The notes under the pieces were generated by a model, which saw nothing but the letters and a program-made list of their open reading frames with translations, did not search any database and was not told the DNA's origin. Shown here in pieces: positions 8,269 through 16,278 of a stretch of DNA of 33,564 nucleotides. Source of the stretch: Myxococcales bacterium (GTDB lineage Bacteria > Myxococcota_A > Polyangia > Polyangiales > Ga0077539). Positions within the stretch are counted from its first letter, which is position 1. Every line of letters starts with the position of its first letter. The stretch spans positions 1 to 33,564 of the forward strand of contig JAUSAZ010000105.1 of the NCBI GenBank assembly GCA_030652255.1. The letters run 5' to 3'. Position numbers and translations under genes: made by a program.

Positions 8269-8663
8269 CTCATCGTTGCCCTCATCGTGACGAAACGCTG
8301 CCCACTCCGCGGTTGCGGACGGCCCGCGGGCGGGCCTGCAACCGCTGAAGTGGGAGCCTGAAACAGAGCGTCCCGCCTTCGCGGGACTTCCTGTCGGCGC
8401 GTCGAGCGCTGGAGCGCTCGCCGAGAGGGTCGCAGGGACTCACGCAGGGAAGCGGGCCAGGTCGTTGATCACCGCATCGGCGGCCGTCGTGACAGCCGGT
8501 GACCTCCCGACGGTCGCGCGAGCGACCGGCGCGCCTGCAGCAAGTCCCGCGAAGGCGGGACGCCCAGTTCCAGGCTCCCACTTCAGCGGTTGCAGGCCCG
8601 CTCGCGGGCCGTCCGCAACCGCGGAGTGGGCGGCGTCTCTACGACGATGAGGGCAACGATGAG
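8269..8663. repeat. Nested palindromic (BIME-like) element: two 121/122-bp inverted arms
   Basis: Bases 8269-8389 are closely matched by the reverse complement of 8542-8663, separated by about 150 bp that also show traces of symmetry. Each arm itself contains hairpins. One pairs gcggttgc with gcaaccgc around 8307-8347 (and in the other arm). Another is a perfect 7-bp stem gtcccgc/gcgggac with a 4-base loop at 8370-8387 and 8544-8561. The nested design recalls bacterial interspersed mosaic elements made of two opposed REP-like units. It accounts for most of the 660-bp stretch between the genes ending at 8152 and starting at 8813. No coding frame here is convincing. Confidence 0.88.
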
Positions 8664-8812
8664 CTCCGGGCCACGGGTCGGGCCCGACTCCAGCGTCCAC
8701 TGAGAAGCCCCTCATCGCGCCGCTGGACACCAGCGTACGGAGGCCCATCACATCGACGCGCGGCGAAGCCCTCCCCGGACGTATGCTCACCCGCAGGAGG
8801 AGTACACCGACG

Positions 8813-9460
8813 ATGGCAACGACCAGGACAGCCACGGGCGCCCGCAAGCTCATCGAGGCCACGAAGCGCGACGCCCTCGCCGCACGTCACAAGAAGCTCA
8901 CCTCGCTGAGCGCGCTCATCCGCCGTCGGCTTGCGACGGTGGTCGAGAGCTTCTACGACATCGGCGTCGCGCTGACGGAGATCGCGAAGACGAAGCTCTA
9001 CGCGGCGGACGGCCACGCGAGCCTGGAGGCGTACCTCGACGCCGAGAAGCTGCTCTCGGTGTCGCAGGCCCGGAAGCTCATCGACATCGTCAAGAACATC
9101 CCCCGAGATCAGGCGCTCGCGGTCGGCCAGGAGCGGGCCTACGCGCTCATCGCTCTCTCCCGCGCGACGCCGGAGCCCGACAGCGCGGTCGACCTCATCG
9201 CCCAGGGCGAGGTGGACGGTCAGCCCGCGGCGAAGGCTCCGGTGCGAGCGATCACGGCGGCGGCGAGGGCGCAGCGAGAGAAGGCTCCGAAGACCCCCGC
9301 CGCGAAGGCCCGACGGAAGACCGAGGTGGCGCTCGAAAGGGGCCTCCGGGCGCTGCTGCGAGCGGCGGGTCTGTCGGTGACGGCAGTGCGCATCAGCAAG
9401 GACGCGGTGCGGGTCGAGCTGCCGCGGGCGAAGGTCGAGAAGGCGCTGGCGAAGGCGTAG
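8813..9460 (+). CDS. Basic helical protein of unknown function
   Basis: The product is 215 residues. The ATG at 8813 follows a strong ribosome-binding site AGGAGG (8795-8800); the in-frame ATG at 8783 lies upstream of that site and is rejected. Residues about 30-130 are predicted helical (RRRLATVVESFYDIGVALTE, later HASLEAYLDAEKLLSVSQAR and ERAYALIALSRATPEPDSA). They resemble plasmid or phage proteins with DNA-binding helices, but I cannot name the family. An Ala/Lys/Arg-rich linker (about 140-175) leads to a small C-terminal segment (VTAVRISKDAVRVELPRAK). A nucleic-acid-binding role is inference. Its last codons lie inside the left 58-bp direct repeat that borders the defence island. Confidence 0.75.
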   Translation: MATTRTATGARKLIEATKRDALAARHKKLTSLSALIRRRLATVVESFYDIGVALTEIAKTKLYAADGHASLEAYLDAEKLLSVSQARKLIDIVKNIPRDQALAVGQERAYALIALSRATPEPDSAVDLIAQGEVDGQPAAKAPVRAITAAARAQREKAPKTPAAKARRKTEVALERGLRALLRAAGLSVTAVRISKDAVRVELPRAKVEKALAKA

Positions 9461-9505
9461 GCGCCACCGCCAGGCGTCGAGCGGTGGAGCGCCAGACGTC
9501 GAGCG
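9448..9505 (+). repeat. Left flanking direct repeat (attachment-site-like)
   Basis: This is 58 bp, starting ggcgaaggcgtaggcg and ending gacgtcgagcg. It differs from the copy at 24213-24270 at three positions. It contains the last codons and TAG stop (9458-9460) of the upstream gene. Its right part belongs to two near-identical 22-bp tandem units (9469-9490 and 9491-9512). Confidence 0.85.
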
Positions 9506-9539
9506 GTGGAGTACGTCGGCTGCGGACTGCAGAGCGCAG

Positions 9540-9647
9540 GAAAGTGCCGCAAATTCCACTTTGAACCGCATCGGATCGGTCCTACCGTGCCGCGCGTCGA
9601 AGCCGGGGGAGCGGTCGGGCGTGCTCCTCGTTTCGACCCGGAGGGTG
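9540..9647 (+). promoter_or_regulatory. Likely promoter/leader region of the defence operon
   Basis: The eight-gene operon must be started from the gap after the left direct repeat. A locally AT-richer patch at 9549-9565 contains a -35-like TTGAAC (9561-9566), but no good -10 is seen at normal spacing. The segment ends with a GGAGG (9640-9644) just before the chosen ATG at 9648. The assignment rests on position more than on motif quality. Confidence 0.3.
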
Positions 9648-11741
9648 ATGTCGAACGAAACCGCGATGGATCTGTTGCTGGCTGCTCTACCCGAGGACGG
9701 CACGTCCCTCTCGAACAAGAAGCTGCAGGACAAGCTCACCTGGCCGCGCGCTGAGTACGAGCGGGTGCGCGAACTGCTGCTGCAAGCAAAGCGCGTGAAG
9801 AAGGCCCCCGGGAAGGGAGGCTCACTGCGACGCGTTCTCGGGGCCGCGCGGGACGACGCCGACGAGGCTGGATCCGTCGATGGTGTGTCGATGGAGGAGT
9901 CCGACGAGAGCGACGACGGTGATTCTGAGGAAGCCGCCGCGACGCCCATGCCGGCGGTCACCAACCCGAAGGAGGAGTTCGCGCTGCAGCTCCACGTAGA
10001 CCTCGAAAGTCGCCGAAGCGCGGGGCGGCTCACGTACGAACAGGCGCTCGTCGAGTACGCGATCGAGTCGTTCGGTGACGAGCAGTTCGAGGAGCCCTAT
10101 GCCTGCACTTACGTCGACGTCGACAGCTTCAGCGGCGAGGCGCGCCTGCGCATCGACGGCTACGATCTTCACGAAGATGACGATGATGACCGCGACCTCA
10201 TCGACCTCTTCGTCGTCCACGCGGCGTCGCCCGTCTCGCCGGGGCTCGACGGTAAGCCCTCGATCAGCATTCCCGTCTTCGAGGGGGCGCCGGTCAACGC
10301 CCTCTTCCGCGCGGTTCGTCGCTTCGTCGAGGAGTCCCGACGCAACCTGCACCTCGAACTCACGAGCGATCCCGAGGCGCGCGACGTCGCGCGAAGCATC
10401 AAGGCGTCGAAGAATCTCGCGCGGGTGAACATCAACCTCATCACGAACGCCGAGGTTCGACAGTTCGACCGCACGGTTGAGACCGTCGACCGGGTGGAGA
10501 TCGTCAAGCGGGTGCTCGACATCAACTACCTGCGTCGCCTCCTGCTGCCAGACTCGATCGAGGTCGACTTCAGCGCCGGTCAACCCGGCGGCATCCCCTG
10601 CGTGCCGCTGCCGGACAAGAACGGCGCATATCGGTCATTCCTCGCCGTCGTACCGGGCACGTTTCTGTTTCAGCTCTACGACAAGTACAAGCAACGCCTG
10701 CTGGAGGCGAACGTCCGCTCGTACCTGCGTGCGAACAACAAGTCCGTCAACCACGGGATCATCGAGACGATCCGCGAGCGTCCGGAGATGTTCTTCGCCT
10801 ACAACAACGGCATCACCGCGACGGCCGACGAGCTCGTTGTCGACGCGACCCCCGAAGGCGGTTGGGCACTGGTTCGATGCCGCAATCTCCAGATCGTGAA
10901 CGGCGGGCAGACCACGGCGTCGCTCTTCCACGCGAACCTCCGCAAGATCCCGCTCGACAAGGTCTTCGTCTCCATGAAGATCAACGAGGTGATCGACCGG
11001 TCCCGCGCTGCCGAGGTCGTACAGAAGATCAGCTACTACGCCAACAGCCAGAACAAGGTGAACTTCTCCGACCTCGGCGCGAACCAGGGCTTCCACGTCA
11101 AGCTGCAGAAGCTCGCGCAGGAAGAAGTGCCGCCCGTTCCTGCACTGGCGCGTGACGTCTTCAAGGGCTCGCAGTGGTTCTACGAGCGCATGCGCGGGCA
11201 GTACCAGAACGCGGTGGCGCTCGAACTCACCAAGGCGCGCAAGCGCGATTATCAGCGCAAGTACCCGAAGAGCCAGGTCCTCACCAAGACCGACGTCGCC
11301 CGGTACTCCATGATCTGGGATCAGAGGCCGTACGATGTCTGCTTTGGTTCAGAGAAGAACTATGTGCGCTTCCTGAAGCGGAATGAGCCGAACTTCGAGC
11401 CCGACGCGGCATGGTTCCGCGCCCTCATCGCGAAGGTCATTCTGACGGAGCGCTGCGATGCCATCGTCTACGCGGCCAAGATCCCTGGCTACAAGTCCAA
11501 CATCGTCGCCTATACCGTCGCGCTGTTGTCGCGGGTGCGAGGCAAGGAGCTGGATCTCGAAACCATCTGGCGCGAGCAGAAGGTCGACGAGACGACCGAG
11601 AAGTGGATGGAATCGGCAAGCGTGTTCGTGCGGGCGCACATCACGGCGCCGGCCACGGAGGGCAAGAACGTGGGCGAGTGGAGCAAGAAGGAGGAGTGCT
11701 GGAAGAGCCTCCTCACTGCGTGGGCGGCGAAGAACCCCTGA
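9648..11741 (+). CDS. AIPR family (abortive infection phage resistance) protein with N-terminal winged helix
   Basis: The 697-residue product is the first gene of the defence operon. Residues about 7-65 (LAALPEDGTSLSNKKLQDKL, then AEYERVRELLLQAKRVKK) look like a winged-helix DNA-binding domain. They are followed by an acidic linker (EESDESDDGDSEE). The AIPR domain is recognised by FFAYNNGITATADE (about residue 383) and LQIVNGGQTTASLFHA (about 413), followed by YYANSQNKVNFSDLGANQ. AIPR proteins are associated with abortive infection and with restriction-modification loci; their chemistry is unsettled. The start is uncertain. ATG 9648 follows GGAGG with a short 3-base gap, ATG 9666 has no site, and a TTG at 9561 would overlap the putative promoter. 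The stop overlaps the next start (TGATG). A role as effector or DNA-sensing partner is inference. Confidence 0.88.
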   Translation: MSNETAMDLLLAALPEDGTSLSNKKLQDKLTWPRAEYERVRELLLQAKRVKKAPGKGGSLRRVLGAARDDADEAGSVDGVSMEESDESDDGDSEEAAATPMPAVTNPKEEFALQLHVDLESRRSAGRLTYEQALVEYAIESFGDEQFEEPYACTYVDVDSFSGEARLRIDGYDLHEDDDDDRDLIDLFVVHAASPVSPGLDGKPSISIPVFEGAPVNALFRAVRRFVEESRRNLHLELTSDPEARDVARSIKASKNLARVNINLITNAEVRQFDRTVETVDRVEIVKRVLDINYLRRLLLPDSIEVDFSAGQPGGIPCVPLPDKNGAYRSFLAVVPGTFLFQLYDKYKQRLLEANVRSYLRANNKSVNHGIIETIRERPEMFFAYNNGITATADELVVDATPEGGWALVRCRNLQIVNGGQTTASLFHANLRKIPLDKVFVSMKINEVIDRSRAAEVVQKISYYANSQNKVNFSDLGANQGFHVKLQKLAQEEVPPVPALARDVFKGSQWFYERMRGQYQNAVALELTKARKRDYQRKYPKSQVLTKTDVARYSMIWDQRPYDVCFGSEKNYVRFLKRNEPNFEPDAAWFRALIAKVILTERCDAIVYAAKIPGYKSNIVAYTVALLSRVRGKELDLETIWREQKVDETTEKWMESASVFVRAHITAPATEGKNVGEWSKKEECWKSLLTAWAAKNP

Positions 11742-12301
11742 TGGCACTGAACCGTTCCGCGCAGATGGCTCGCATCCGCGGAGCGGACACGTCCCCCGAG
11801 CGGGTGCTGGGGGAGGCGCTCCGCGCGCAAGGACTGGCCTTCGAGGAGCGCTCCCGGACGCCTGTCGGACGGCCCGACATCGTCGTGCCTTCGTGCCGCG
11901 TCGCGGTTTTCATCGACGGATGCTTCTGGCACGGGTGCCCGACCCACTACGTGCGACCGCGCACGCGCACCGACTTCTGGTCCGCGAAACTCGTCGAGAA
12001 CACCACCCGCGATCGCAGCCAGACACGCGCGCTCGAAGCCCTCGGCTGGCGCGTGGTGCGTGTGTGGGAGCACGAGGTATTCACCGAGCTTGCCGAGGTG
12101 GTCGCGCGCATCGTGAGGGCGACGCGAGGGGAGGCGTCGGCCGACGACGAAGGGTGGCGCGTGGTGCGCGTCGAGCTGCTCGACCCGGCGACCGATCTGG
12201 AGAGGCGGCACATGGTGTCCTTACGTGCCCCCCCGCAGGAGCGTTTCGTCGACGCGAAGCGGTACACCACCAAGTGGAAGCGCCGAGCCGCTTCGGCTTG
12301 A
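11741..12301 (+). CDS. vsr: Vsr-type very-short-patch-repair mismatch endonuclease
   Basis: The 186-residue product is a Vsr family endonuclease. Vsr nicks beside T:G mismatches left by deamination of 5-methylcytosine, protecting sites made by a Dcm-type methylase. Visible motifs are PDIVVPSCRVAVFIDGCFWH (catalytic Asp46, Cys61, His64, then Cys66), RTRTDFWSAKLVENTTRDR and LGWRVVRVWEHEV. These match the zinc-stabilised fold and active site of the E. coli enzyme. About 45 residues beyond the usual end (after VARIVRATRG) form an extra C-terminal tail of unknown role. The ATG overlaps the AIPR stop by one base, and the methyltransferase follows after 36 bp. This pairing supports a housekeeping role for the methylase here, although a nuclease role in defence is conceivable. 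Confidence 0.92.
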   Translation: MALNRSAQMARIRGADTSPERVLGEALRAQGLAFEERSRTPVGRPDIVVPSCRVAVFIDGCFWHGCPTHYVRPRTRTDFWSAKLVENTTRDRSQTRALEALGWRVVRVWEHEVFTELAEVVARIVRATRGEASADDEGWRVVRVELLDPATDLERRHMVSLRAPPQERFVDAKRYTTKWKRRAASA

Positions 12302-12337
12302 GGCCGCTCCCCGCAACGGGTTACGCTCCGAGGTGCA

Positions 12338-13825
12338 ATGAACGATCGTGACGACGGAGCGATCGGGGAGAAGTATCGGCGGTTGCTCCAGGGGGAGCCG
12401 TTGCGCGTACTCGACCTCTTTTCGGGCTGCGGAGGCATGTCACTGGGCTTCCAGCGGGCGGGCGCGGAGATCCTCGCGGGACTCGAAATCGAGCCGCAGC
12501 GCGCGCAGACCCATGCGCGCAACTTTCACCGCCACCTCGGCGAACGCGACGAGCAGCGGCATGCACGGCCACACGACATCACGGCGCTGGAGCCGCGCGC
12601 CTGCCTCGACGCATTGGTCGGTCGCAACAGCGACGTCGACGTCATCGTGGGAGGGCCGCCTTGTCAGGCCTACGCACGGGTAGGCCGCGCCAAGCTACGG
12701 GAGATCGCGCAGCACCCCGAAGCCTACCTCCACGACGGTCGCGGACAGCTCTACGCCGCGTACATCCGATACGTCGAACAGCTTCAGCCTGTAGTCATCG
12801 TCATGGAGAACGTCCCCGATATTCTCTCGTACGGCGGCGACAACGTGGCCGAACTCGCGGCCGTCGGGCTCGAAGAGCTCGGATACGTCTGCCGCTACAC
12901 CCTGCTCAACGCCGCCAACTACGGCGTGCCGCAGACTCGTGAGCGCTGGTACATGATCGGGGTCCACCGCAGCGTCGGCGCCCTGCCCTACTTCCCGGCG
13001 CCGACCCACCACGTCGTGCTTCCGTCCGGATACGCGGGCACTCGGAGCCGGGCGCTCAAGTGGGAGACAGACCCCGCGCCGCATTGCGTGCCGCTGTGCG
13101 CGTCGTCTCCTTCGCTGCCGCCAGCGGTCACGTGCGAGGAGGCGCTCTCCGACCTCCCGGTGATCAGTAATGAAGAGAAGCTCGCCCTGAAGCGCGGCGC
13201 GCGAGACCTCACCGCACGCCGCCCGTACCGCTGGGGCCGCCCGAACCGCTATCAACACATCATGCGTGCCTGGTCCGGTGGCCCGACGATGACTGACGTA
13301 AGCGCCCACGTGATCCGTGCGCTGCCTCGCGATTACGACATCTTTCGCGAGATGCGCGAGGGCGACGACTACCCCGCCGCGCACGCCATCGGCGAGGCCC
13401 GCTTCCAGCGGGCGCTCATGCTACGGCGCCTGAGCGGGGATCGGATTCCCGATGGGGGCGTGCGGTGGCAGGAGCTGCGGCAAGAGCTCGTACCGCCTTA
13501 CGACCCGACCAAATTTCCGAACAAGTGGCGCAAGCTCGAACGGCACTTCCCGTCGCGAACGTTGATGGCCCACCTGTCACACGACACCTATTCGCACATC
13601 CACTACGACAGCGAGCAGGCCCGCACCATCTCGGTGCGTGAGGCGGCGCGGCTACAGTCGTTCCCCGATCACTTCGAGTTCAGCGGTGCGATGAACGCGG
13701 CGTTCGGCCAGATCGGCAACGCGGTGCCCCCGTTGATGGCCTTCGCGCTTGCCGAGCAGATCCTTCAGACGCTGGGGCTGAGAAAGACAACGCCGCTGCG
13801 CATCGCCAGCGGAACCACGGGGTGA
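12338..13825 (+). CDS. DNA (cytosine-5-)-methyltransferase, DISARM DrmMII-like
   Basis: The 495-residue product is an AdoMet-dependent C5-cytosine DNA methylase. Motif I DLFSGCGG is at residues 26-33. Motif IV GGPPCQ is at 105-110 with catalytic Cys109, and motif VI ENVPD is at 157-161. Motif VIII QTRERW is at 199-204, and the C-terminal motifs IX/X are HLSHDTYSHI and GQIGNAVPP. The spacer between motifs VIII and IX, which holds the target-recognition region, is long (about residues 215-420). The target sequence cannot be read. In class 2 DISARM a C5 methylase (drmMII) marks host DNA, and drmA-B-C downstream support that role here. Vsr immediately upstream fits as well. A GAGG lies just before the ATG. 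The next ORF begins one base after the stop. Confidence 0.93.
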   Translation: MNDRDDGAIGEKYRRLLQGEPLRVLDLFSGCGGMSLGFQRAGAEILAGLEIEPQRAQTHARNFHRHLGERDEQRHARPHDITALEPRACLDALVGRNSDVDVIVGGPPCQAYARVGRAKLREIAQHPEAYLHDGRGQLYAAYIRYVEQLQPVVIVMENVPDILSYGGDNVAELAAVGLEELGYVCRYTLLNAANYGVPQTRERWYMIGVHRSVGALPYFPAPTHHVVLPSGYAGTRSRALKWETDPAPHCVPLCASSPSLPPAVTCEEALSDLPVISNEEKLALKRGARDLTARRPYRWGRPNRYQHIMRAWSGGPTMTDVSAHVIRALPRDYDIFREMREGDDYPAAHAIGEARFQRALMLRRLSGDRIPDGGVRWQELRQELVPPYDPTKFPNKWRKLERHFPSRTLMAHLSHDTYSHIHYDSEQARTISVREAARLQSFPDHFEFSGAMNAAFGQIGNAVPPLMAFALAEQILQTLGLRKTTPLRIASGTTG

Positions 13826-13826
13826 C

Positions 13827-16262
13827 ATGGACGACAAGGGGGGGCGGGACGAACTGGTCGCAAAGCGATTGCGCCAGTCGGAGCTCGGTTGGTTCGAAGC
13901 CTGCCGGATCGCGGGGAGAGAGACGGGGCGCCAGCGGGCACTGAACCTTGATGCAGGCATCGTGGACGCACTCTTCAGCCCCGGCGACGCCGTGGACTGC
14001 ATCGAGGTCGCCGAGCGCTGGTGGGATGGGCATCGGGTCGTGGAGGGGGTCCGCCCGATTAGACTGCAGCACAAGAACTGGCGCCTCGCAGGGGCGGTGG
14101 TCAAGAGCGACCGCTTCGTGGACGCCCAGCCCGACGACATTGTGTTCCTGCACTTCGAGCAGGACGGCGAGACGGACGCCTGGAGCCTGACCTGGGACCT
14201 CGTCTCACAGAGCGACTCGAACACCGCCTCGATCTTCGAGATGGTTCGTGAATGCCTGGGCGCACAGTCAACTGTGCTCGTGCCGGAGGGCGAGCGTCGC
14301 AAGCTCCTCTCGGCCGCGCGCAGGCGCCTCCGCAGCTTCGGGGGCGACCCCTTCGCAGACACCGCCGACCTGACCGACGAGGAGTGGGAGCAGGTGACGG
14401 CGTGGCTGCGTGAGCACCTGACGATCCAGAAGATGCGGGCGATGCTGCGCTCGAACATCTCCGACGAAACCAGGGCGATCCTGCGCGCCCTTGGCACCAG
14501 AGAGCGCGAGCGGGCCGTGGATATCGCGGACGAGGTGCTCCGCCGCTTCGGCACCGAACTGCTCACGGATGCCGAGCGGCGCGCGATGATGGCGAAGGCT
14601 CGATTCCCCGAGCGAGGAGCGCGACCCGCGGAGATTGCGAAGTGGCGCCGTGGTGGCCCCGCGGCGGTGGGGTTCGCGAAGGCACTGGGACTGCCGGCGT
14701 GCATGGCGGGGTCGCCCGTCACCAGGCCCGAGGACTTCGAAGACGTCGACGCGTTTCGCCCGCTCGGTCCGCTGCACGCCTATCAGGAGACCATTGCAAA
14801 GGGCATCCGCGGCGTGATCCACGCGAAGGAGTGGGAGAAGCGGCGCGCGATCGCGTGGATGCCGACCGGGACGGGCAAGACGCGCGTCACCGTCGAGACG
14901 GTGCTCTTGGAGTGTGCGCTCGAAGCACCACGTAACTGCATCCTCTGGGTGGCCGACCGCGAGGAGCTTTGCGAGCAGGCCGTCGAGACGTTCCGACACG
15001 TCTGGATGGTCCGGGGGCGCGAGGCCCGCTGCACGCGGGCCGGGATCATCCCGACGATGCGGATCATTCGCTTGTGGGGCGGTCGCGATTGGCAGGAGCC
15101 TCCTACGCATCCGACCGTGATCGTCGCGAGCATCCAGACGCTCGCGTCCCGCCTGAGCGGCGCCGAGAGCGAGCCGTTCCATGAGGAGTTGGCGATTCTC
15201 GGGGAGCGGGCTGCCGCCGTGATCTTCGACGAGGCGCACCACGTCGTGGCCCCGAGCTACCTGAAGGTGATCCGTGCGCTCGGCCTCGACCGGCAGAAGA
15301 ACTACCTGGGGCGCGACCAGAAGACGGCCCCGCCACTGTTGGGACTGACTGCCACGCCGGCCCGACGACACGACGACGAGACCGAGATCCTGAGCCGGCG
15401 CTTCGGTGGCGTCCTGATCGAGCCTGACGGGGCGTTCCGCTCCTTGAAGGGCTTTGAAGAGGACGGATACCTCTCGCGCACCGAGCAGGTCACGGTTGAC
15501 ACCAAATTCACCATCCCGCTTACAGACAACGAGCGGGCCCAGTTCGCGCAGTTCAACGTGCTCCCGACCTCCGCGCTGAAGAAGATCGGCGGTCTGGTCG
15601 AGCGCACCGAGTTCATTCTTCGCGATCTCGAGCAGCGCCTCCAGCACCTGCAGTCGGTGCTGGTGTTCGCCTGCTCGGTCGATCATGCGCACATGATGGC
15701 CGAGGTGCTCGCCCGTCGCGGGCACCGGGCGGCGGCACTCGACGGCTCCACGCCGCGGGCGGTCCGGTGGCGAACGATCCAGCGCTTCCGCGACGGGGGC
15801 CTCCGGGTGTTGGTCAACTGCGACCTCCTGGCGACGGGATTTGATGCGCCCAACGTCGACGCCGTGGTGCTCGCGCGTCCGGTGGAGAGCCAGATCCTGT
15901 ATGCACAGATGGTGGGGCGAGGGCTGCGAGGTCGGAAGAACGGCGGCACCGACGTGTGCCACGTGATCGACTACCAGGACCGCTTCGAGGCGCTGCCCGA
16001 CCTGGACAAGTTGCGGGAGAGCTTTCGCGAGATGTTCCTGAAGCCATCAACCCCGGCGGTGCTGCCTGCGGAGGTCGGTCAAACGGCGTCGCCGCCACGA
16101 AAGGAGCGGACTTCGAGGGTGCGGATCTCAGCTCCGGTCGCAACGGCGCCTCCCCTGGTGGCTCCCGGGTCGGATGGTCTGCGCACCGTGGCCGGGCGGC
16201 TGGGGAGCTCGATGACTCGAGAGATGGGCCTGGGGAAGAGAAAGATCACTGCTGTAGAGTGA
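13827..16262 (+). CDS. SF2 DEAH-type helicase with possible B3-like DNA-recognition domain
   Basis: The 811-residue product carries a complete superfamily 2 ATPase. Walker A PTGTGKT is at 346-352, DEAH at 468-471 and TATP at 508-511. Motif V is LLATGFDAPNVDAVV and motif VI QMVGRGLRG is at 694-702, as in the type I/III restriction helicase group. The first 135 residues carry KRLRQSELGWFEA, RQRALNLDAGIVDALF and PIRLQHKNWRLAG (KNWRLAG at 83-89). This recalls the B3-like effector domain of EcoRII-type and NgoAVII-type restriction enzymes; I rate that comparison as moderate. A helical region (about 140-330) joins the two, and the last 70 residues are a low-complexity tail. No nuclease motif is visible. 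It sits one base after the methylase, so it may read the same sites in unmodified form. Confidence 0.88.
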   Translation: MDDKGGRDELVAKRLRQSELGWFEACRIAGRETGRQRALNLDAGIVDALFSPGDAVDCIEVAERWWDGHRVVEGVRPIRLQHKNWRLAGAVVKSDRFVDAQPDDIVFLHFEQDGETDAWSLTWDLVSQSDSNTASIFEMVRECLGAQSTVLVPEGERRKLLSAARRRLRSFGGDPFADTADLTDEEWEQVTAWLREHLTIQKMRAMLRSNISDETRAILRALGTRERERAVDIADEVLRRFGTELLTDAERRAMMAKARFPERGARPAEIAKWRRGGPAAVGFAKALGLPACMAGSPVTRPEDFEDVDAFRPLGPLHAYQETIAKGIRGVIHAKEWEKRRAIAWMPTGTGKTRVTVETVLLECALEAPRNCILWVADREELCEQAVETFRHVWMVRGREARCTRAGIIPTMRIIRLWGGRDWQEPPTHPTVIVASIQTLASRLSGAESEPFHEELAILGERAAAVIFDEAHHVVAPSYLKVIRALGLDRQKNYLGRDQKTAPPLLGLTATPARRHDDETEILSRRFGGVLIEPDGAFRSLKGFEEDGYLSRTEQVTVDTKFTIPLTDNERAQFAQFNVLPTSALKKIGGLVERTEFILRDLEQRLQHLQSVLVFACSVDHAHMMAEVLARRGHRAAALDGSTPRAVRWRTIQRFRDGGLRVLVNCDLLATGFDAPNVDAVVLARPVESQILYAQMVGRGLRGRKNGGTDVCHVIDYQDRFEALPDLDKLRESFREMFLKPSTPAVLPAEVGQTASPPRKERTSRVRISAPVATAPPLVAPGSDGLRTVAGRLGSSMTREMGLGKRKITAVE

Positions 16263-16278
16263 TCCGTTGGGGGGATAG

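Noticed and set aside
9469..9512. Two 22-bp tandem units as a possible CRISPR start
   Set aside because: There are only two adjacent units with no spacers and no cas genes in the window.
9561..9647. N-terminal extension of the AIPR gene from a TTG start
   Set aside because: The extension lacks a ribosome-binding site and lies over the AT-richer promoter candidate; the ATG at 9648 follows GGAGG.
14268..15962. Antisense 564-codon frame opposite the DEAH helicase, and a similar 623-codon frame at 21048-22919
   Set aside because: Both lie opposite strong coding sequences with intact motifs and show only shadow composition.
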